NCBI GenBank assembly: GCA_964023275.1
Contig: OZ029922.1
Span: 4,611,196-4,675,195 of the forward strand
Length of the DNA stretch: 64,000 bases
Reading direction: 5' to 3'
Source of the DNA: Norana najaformis
Lineage: Eukaryota; Annelida; Clitellata; Crassiclitellata; Hormogastridae
In this document: piece after piece, positions 61,201-64,000 of the stretch
Position numbering within the stretch: the first letter of the stretch is position 1
Layout of the letters: the number at the start of each line of letters is the position of its first letter
Program-made: the position numbers and the translations under genes
Notes under the pieces: model-generated
Told to the model about the DNA's origin: nothing
What the model saw: only the letters and a program-made list of their open reading frames with translations
Databases searched by the model: none

Positions 61201-62373
61201 TAATTCACTTCCTACATTTGCCTAATGTGCCAGTTCTTTGATGGTCTTCAGGTCCAGAATCAAAATCTTCTTTGCCAACTTCTTTTTCCACAGCCGTTTA
61301 TGTCTCTGATCTTAAATTTATCATTCCAGTGGATTATGCGGTTTACTTTGAAATAGCCGTAAGCTGATGCCTCATCGAATATGGTGAACTGGTAATAATA
61401 ATATGATCTATTTCAGTCTTCAGCTTAGTTTAGATCAGCTGCAAATCTGTATTAGATGCAAATGATGGAGAACTTTATACTAGTTGAACAACGTTTTTTA
61501 CAGAACCACTGTGTTATTTTCAGACACCAGACTCCTATGGAAGTATATTAGAGCTGTGTTGGAAGGGAACAAAGACTATTGATCTTGGAGGTGGAATCAC
61601 GAGGAAGTTCCTGCAGGATGGAGATGAAGTCATTATCAGAGGTACAGCTTCAGTTCAACATTTAGACAAACAATGTAATAACTGTTAGACAATATCAAAT
61701 CTCTGATACATAAGCACATATGTAAGTGTGTATGGACTTTTAATCACTTGACATTTCATCACATGACACTTCATCTCCTGCACTTAATGATGCAGACAGG
61801 TAATCATATGACACTTAATCACGCTGACATTTAATCACACAACACTTAATCAATTCGGCATTTTACCATGCAACAATTAATCACATTAGTAAGCAGTAAA
61901 ACTGAGAGAAATATTATGTCAAATGCTTTAAGAAATTTAGGAAAATGTTAAGTTTTGTGTCATTTCCATTTCTCCATTTGTGAAATATTGATAATACTGT
62001 ATTAGCAGAATTTTATTCTTAAAAATGGCCAAAAACCTCCTGCATATCTTAATTTTCAATATGAGCATGACTACTATGTGATTAAGTGTTGTGTGATTAA
62101 ATGTCACCAAACCATATGTACTTACATACATATGTTGCAATGCAGGTTCAAGACTTCATTTAGAATCTATTAGAAACTATTTCTAACTAATGCTTGGAAA
62201 ATTTTTTAATGTGTGCTTGAAGATGCAATATATATAGTCCTTTACAGGATAAAATTTTTTATATTAATATTAACATGCGGTTGGTCAATTTTTCAGGTGT
62301 CTGCGAAAAAGACGGTGTTCGTGTTGGGTTTGGAAACTGCACTGGCAAGGTCTTGCCCGCAAATCCTCTGTAG
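52246..62373 (+). CDS. FAH: Fumarylacetoacetase (fumarylacetoacetate hydrolase)
   Basis: Cytosolic enzyme of the last step of tyrosine catabolism; it splits fumarylacetoacetate into fumarate and acetoacetate. Thirteen exons: 52246-52329, 53358-53468, 54255-54376, 54964-55013, 55592-55682, 56722-56819, 57957-58109, 58642-58772, 59294-59369, 59789-59835, 60813-60914, 61524-61641 and 62297-62373; total 1260 nt, 419 aa, the length of human FAH as I recall it. N-terminal SH3-like part: [33 protein letters not shown]. Catalytic domain: [20 protein letters not shown] (metal Asp and active-site His), [35 protein letters not shown] (metal Glu pair), [20 protein letters not shown] (metal Asp), [18 protein letters not shown] and [14 protein letters not shown]. 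No expected active-site residue is missing. Exon 1 (28 codons) was located by its peptide match and lies 1 kb before exon 2. Introns hold LINE and SINE fragments and two strong inverted repeats. Confidence 0.96.
52555..52900. mobile_element. Dispersed non-coding repeat in FAH intron 1
   Basis: GATCTAATCTAATGACTTTT then ATAGCGCCATTATCATAATG and, later, TTGAAAGAGATGAGTTTTAA and GCGCATTCCAAAGCTGTAG. Parts recur at 28,505-28,640 and 57,060-57,300 (GAAGGCAGTGAGTTTTAAGT). Confidence 0.6.
52985..53165 (+). mobile_element. Non-LTR retrotransposon endonuclease fragment in FAH intron 1
   Basis: The frame [20 protein letters not shown], then [20 protein letters not shown], matches the N-terminal endonuclease of RTE/CFDP2-like elements (N-x-RTL and LQE-x-RW motifs). 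Only this small part is present, so the copy is dead. Confidence 0.7.
53838..53895. repeat. Dispersed repeat end (GAGAGGTTCTTAAATGGTGC)
   Basis: GCGCCTTTGAGAGGTTCTTA then AATGGTGCTAAATAGCATAA matches 2448 and 58226. It lies in FAH intron 2. Confidence 0.5.
54612..54840 (-). mobile_element. LINE C-terminal fragment in FAH intron 3
   Basis: On the minus strand a frame reads [20 protein letters not shown] then [12 protein letters not shown], the typical end of CR1/L2-type LINE proteins (F-x-V-x-GP-x-x-WN-x-LP then F-K-x-x-L-K-T-x-L-F). A short tail to CTTATAAG follows. It is antisense to FAH. Confidence 0.8.
57040..57330. mobile_element. Dispersed repeat in FAH intron 6
   Basis: AACAAGTTGAAGGCAGTGAG then TTTTAAGTCTGGGTCTGGAT parallels the copy at 52,720-52,760; diverged. 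Confidence 0.5.
57484..57592. repeat. 18-bp AT-rich tandem repeat, about six copies, in FAH intron 6
   Basis: Unit CACATATTATAATTTATG repeats with small changes. TTATAA inside the unit is self-complementary. Confidence 0.9.
58226..58285. repeat. Dispersed repeat end in FAH intron 7
   Basis: TAGTGCCTTTGAGAAGTTCT then AAAAATGTGCTATAGAAAATA with a CATATACGTACATA tail. Confidence 0.5.
58415..58480 (+). mobile_element. SINE-like repeat fragment (copy 5) in FAH intron 7
   Basis: GAGGCCTTGCGGTCGCTATA then AGAAAACGTGTACATTCACA, related to 41,490-41,540. Confidence 0.65.
59893..59939. repeat. 23-bp foldback (near-perfect hairpin) in FAH intron 10
   Basis: Left arm GCTCATGTGGGGTGCTATAA then AGA (59893-59915) pairs with 59917-59939 across a one-base centre. 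The only two departures are adjacent and become G-U pairs in RNA, so the transcript would form an unbroken 23-bp stem. Confidence 0.9.
59975..60330 (-). mobile_element. LINE-derived repeat in FAH intron 10
   Basis: TAAAGCTCCACTTCAGGGTA then CCTCTTCAGAGGTGCTTCTG and CCATTGACTCATCTCCAATG parallels 54,620-54,690 (LINE tail read on the minus strand), heavily diverged. Confidence 0.5.
61745..61885. repeat. Degenerate tandem repeat (~19 bp) in FAH intron 12
   Basis: CACTTAATCACATGACACTT-like units with many substitutions. It contains the left arm of the inverted repeat at 61825. Confidence 0.7.
61825..62106. repeat. 28-bp perfect inverted repeat around ~226 bp in FAH intron 12
   Basis: 61825-61852 (TGACATTTAATCACACAACA then CTTAATCA) is the exact reverse complement of 62079-62106. 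It could be the terminal inverted repeats of a small DNA element or an inverted copy of the neighbouring tandem repeat. Confidence 0.88.
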
Positions 62374-62930
62374 GCAGGCGATCTCAAATCCAGCAACTGT
62401 CTATTTTCAACAGATTATCAGATCTGAAGTTTAATTTTTACATATCAGTGCATAACTTCTGTGATCTTTTGAAGCTGAAGGAACAGTATTACACATATAC
62501 TCATCTATACACGTGCAATGTTATTTTTAAGGTTCATTTATCATGAAAGGATTTTCTTCGATTTAATTTTTTTTTAAATGAAAGCAACCCCTTGTCAGTT
62601 CATTTGTTTTCATACACCAGATATATGCGTGTTCAGCATGTGGCTTCCTTTAATGGAAGAAACTTGTAAATCAAAAATTTGGTTTTTTTTCATGTTGTTT
62701 TTGTTAGAGCAAAATGCATAAGAGGTATGATAAGCGGCTGAGTTTTGCATCTGTAAACTGAATTTTTCAACGCAGATAAACGTACATTTACATTTGCTGT
62801 AGGCCTACACTTTTGGAATCTGTGTCAAAGAGCTGTCATAACACAAATACTTACCTATTCAAAACCTTGTTTGGGCTTAGTATGTAGAGCACAATCCTTA
62901 AATTGAAGATGTTTTGCATTTGTTGCTAGC

Positions 62931-63072
62931 AATAAATTTGTTGATTTTGCTACCCTAATTAGCATATGTCAGTCCTGCTATAGTTTGCTGTTATATGATT
63001 AAACCAATGATAAATGTACATGTTTTATTTTTAGTGACCGTTTGACCTCAGCCCTGCTCATTTTTCAATAAA
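62931..63072 (+). terminator. Candidate FAH polyadenylation signals
   Basis: Two AATAAA hexamers, 558 and 694 nt after the FAH stop codon; no better signal was noticed closer to the stop. Confidence 0.4.
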
Positions 63073-63129
63073 TTGATCGAGTAAGATGCTTCACATCTAC
63101 CCTTTTGAATAGGTGTCACCATGGGGGGT

Positions 63130-63175
63130 TATATATATATGTAAAATATATATATATATATATTACACAGTATAT
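63130..63175. repeat. (TA)n microsatellite
   Basis: ATATATATATGTAAAATATATATATATATA-type sequence. Confidence 0.9.
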
Positions 63176-63544
63176 ATCTAGTGCCACGCCATAATGGCAG
63201 TTTCCGACTGATACCAATGGACTGATACAAGAACCTAGGTGCCTGATTGACCATGTAAGTTGAAAGAACCACCAATAGCTCTTTAAAACATGCTGGTTAA
63301 AGAAAGAATCAATTATTTGATGATTTTGGGTTGCAAGTTGGTATGCACAGGTTGTTACAAGATAGACAACTGCTATGTAAAGTGAATGCATATGTTAGGA
63401 GTCGCAGTGACGAGCATCAGTAGAAGAAAAGGAAAAAAGCTGTAACTTTGACTAAAGAAAATAATCATAAAATTTGAGCAAAACTGTATGTTAATGCAAA
63501 TCATCTTAGTTTATTATAAGTTTAGAAATGTTCGTTTCCATAGA

Positions 63545-63910
63545 ATCTTGGCCCAGTTAGCTACATCGGTACGTGCCAAGGAGCCTTAGTGCATGAGGAT
63601 CCTCGGTTCACAACCTGAAGGTGGCATATTTCAGAGATTTGAATCTCGGGCTAACATCGTGCACGGGGACCTTAAGTGGCGTGTCATCCATTCAAGCGGA
63701 CAGCGGTGGTGGAGGATCACACCCGAGCAGGATCGAGGTCATACGGTTGCTATGACTTTTGGATCTTGACCTGGAACCGAACCCCTTTTGCCTATCGAGT
63801 TGGTTTTGGCTGAGCACCTGTGAATAAGCTGGTTCTCGTGACGTGGCTTTCGTTGGGCTCTGTAGAAATCTCGAGATTACGATTACGATATAGAAAACTA
63901 TGTAATTCAC
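63545..63910 (+). mobile_element. SINE-like repeat, longest copy (copy 6)
   Basis: Begins near CCCAGTTAGCTACATCGGTA, contains AGAGATTTGAATCTCGGGC (B-box-like), ACACCCGAGCAGGATCGAGG, GGATCTTGACCTGGAACCGA, TTTTGCCTATCGAGTTGGTT, GCCTGTGAATAAGCTGGTTC and ends TCTCGAGATTACGATTACGA. It has no coding capacity; RNA polymerase III-type origin is inferred from the B-box-like piece. Confidence 0.75.
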
Positions 63911-64000
63911 ATTTAGTCAGTCACACGATGACGCTCGTCACTAATATCACTGAGAGTGGATTCTCAATATGTAATCTGGGTTAAAGCGAAGGCTGCGTGT

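Larger units (their letters stand above)
62374..64000. other. FAH 3' flank
   Basis: AATAAA occurs at 62931-62936 and 63067-63072 and either could end FAH transcripts. A (TA)n tract lies at 63,130-63,175 and a SINE-like element at 63,545-63,910. No further gene was seen. Confidence 0.6.

Noticed and set aside
1-64000. A multi-gene pathway or defence-type system
   Set aside because: The four genes have unrelated roles and animal-type structure; nothing points to an operon, biosynthetic cluster or viral cassette.

Overview
The window is animal nuclear DNA, most likely from an invertebrate bilaterian. It has small exons with GT/AG introns, long AT-rich non-coding stretches, many mini- and microsatellites, tRNA-like SINE sequence and decayed CR1/L2-type LINE remnants. 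An NR5B (HR39-type) nuclear receptor, a subclass I know from protostomes and ambulacrarians but not vertebrates, fits a lophotrochozoan or similar marine invertebrate. The species cannot be told from the sequence alone.

Layout. 1-24.8 kb holds no gene I can support. It is repeat-rich DNA upstream of, or inside a 5' intron of, the nuclear receptor gene. It includes a 71-bp x5 tandem repeat, a 34-bp x9 repeat, a 27-bp minisatellite, and a 22-bp-period array carrying 18 AGGTCA half-sites in one orientation (15.74-16.15 kb). From 24,847 to 33,535 (+) lies a six-exon NR5B receptor of 533 aa. Convergent to it, 40,788 to 35,333 (-), is a six-exon proteasome subunit beta-1 gene (PSMB1/beta6, 215 aa). 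Head-to-head with PSMB1, after 1.9 kb of SINE-rich spacer, is a six-exon (+) gene at 42,703-51,079. It encodes a 1,424-aa protein with one calponin-homology (CH) domain, two filamin-type repeats and long disordered linkers. At 52,246-62,373 (+) is a complete 13-exon fumarylacetoacetase gene (FAH, 419 aa). The last 1.6 kb is 3' flank ending in a SINE-like element.

All four gene models were assembled by reading exon ends by eye. In each, every splice phase is consistent and the total length divides by three. The genes have unrelated jobs (transcription, protein degradation, cytoskeletal scaffold, tyrosine catabolism), so the layout looks like ordinary animal gene order rather than a functional cluster. 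The observations most worth following are the homotypic AGGTCA array upstream of a receptor of the family that binds such sites, the unusual CH/filamin protein, the lack of a prosequence on the proteasome subunit, and several strong inverted repeats in introns.
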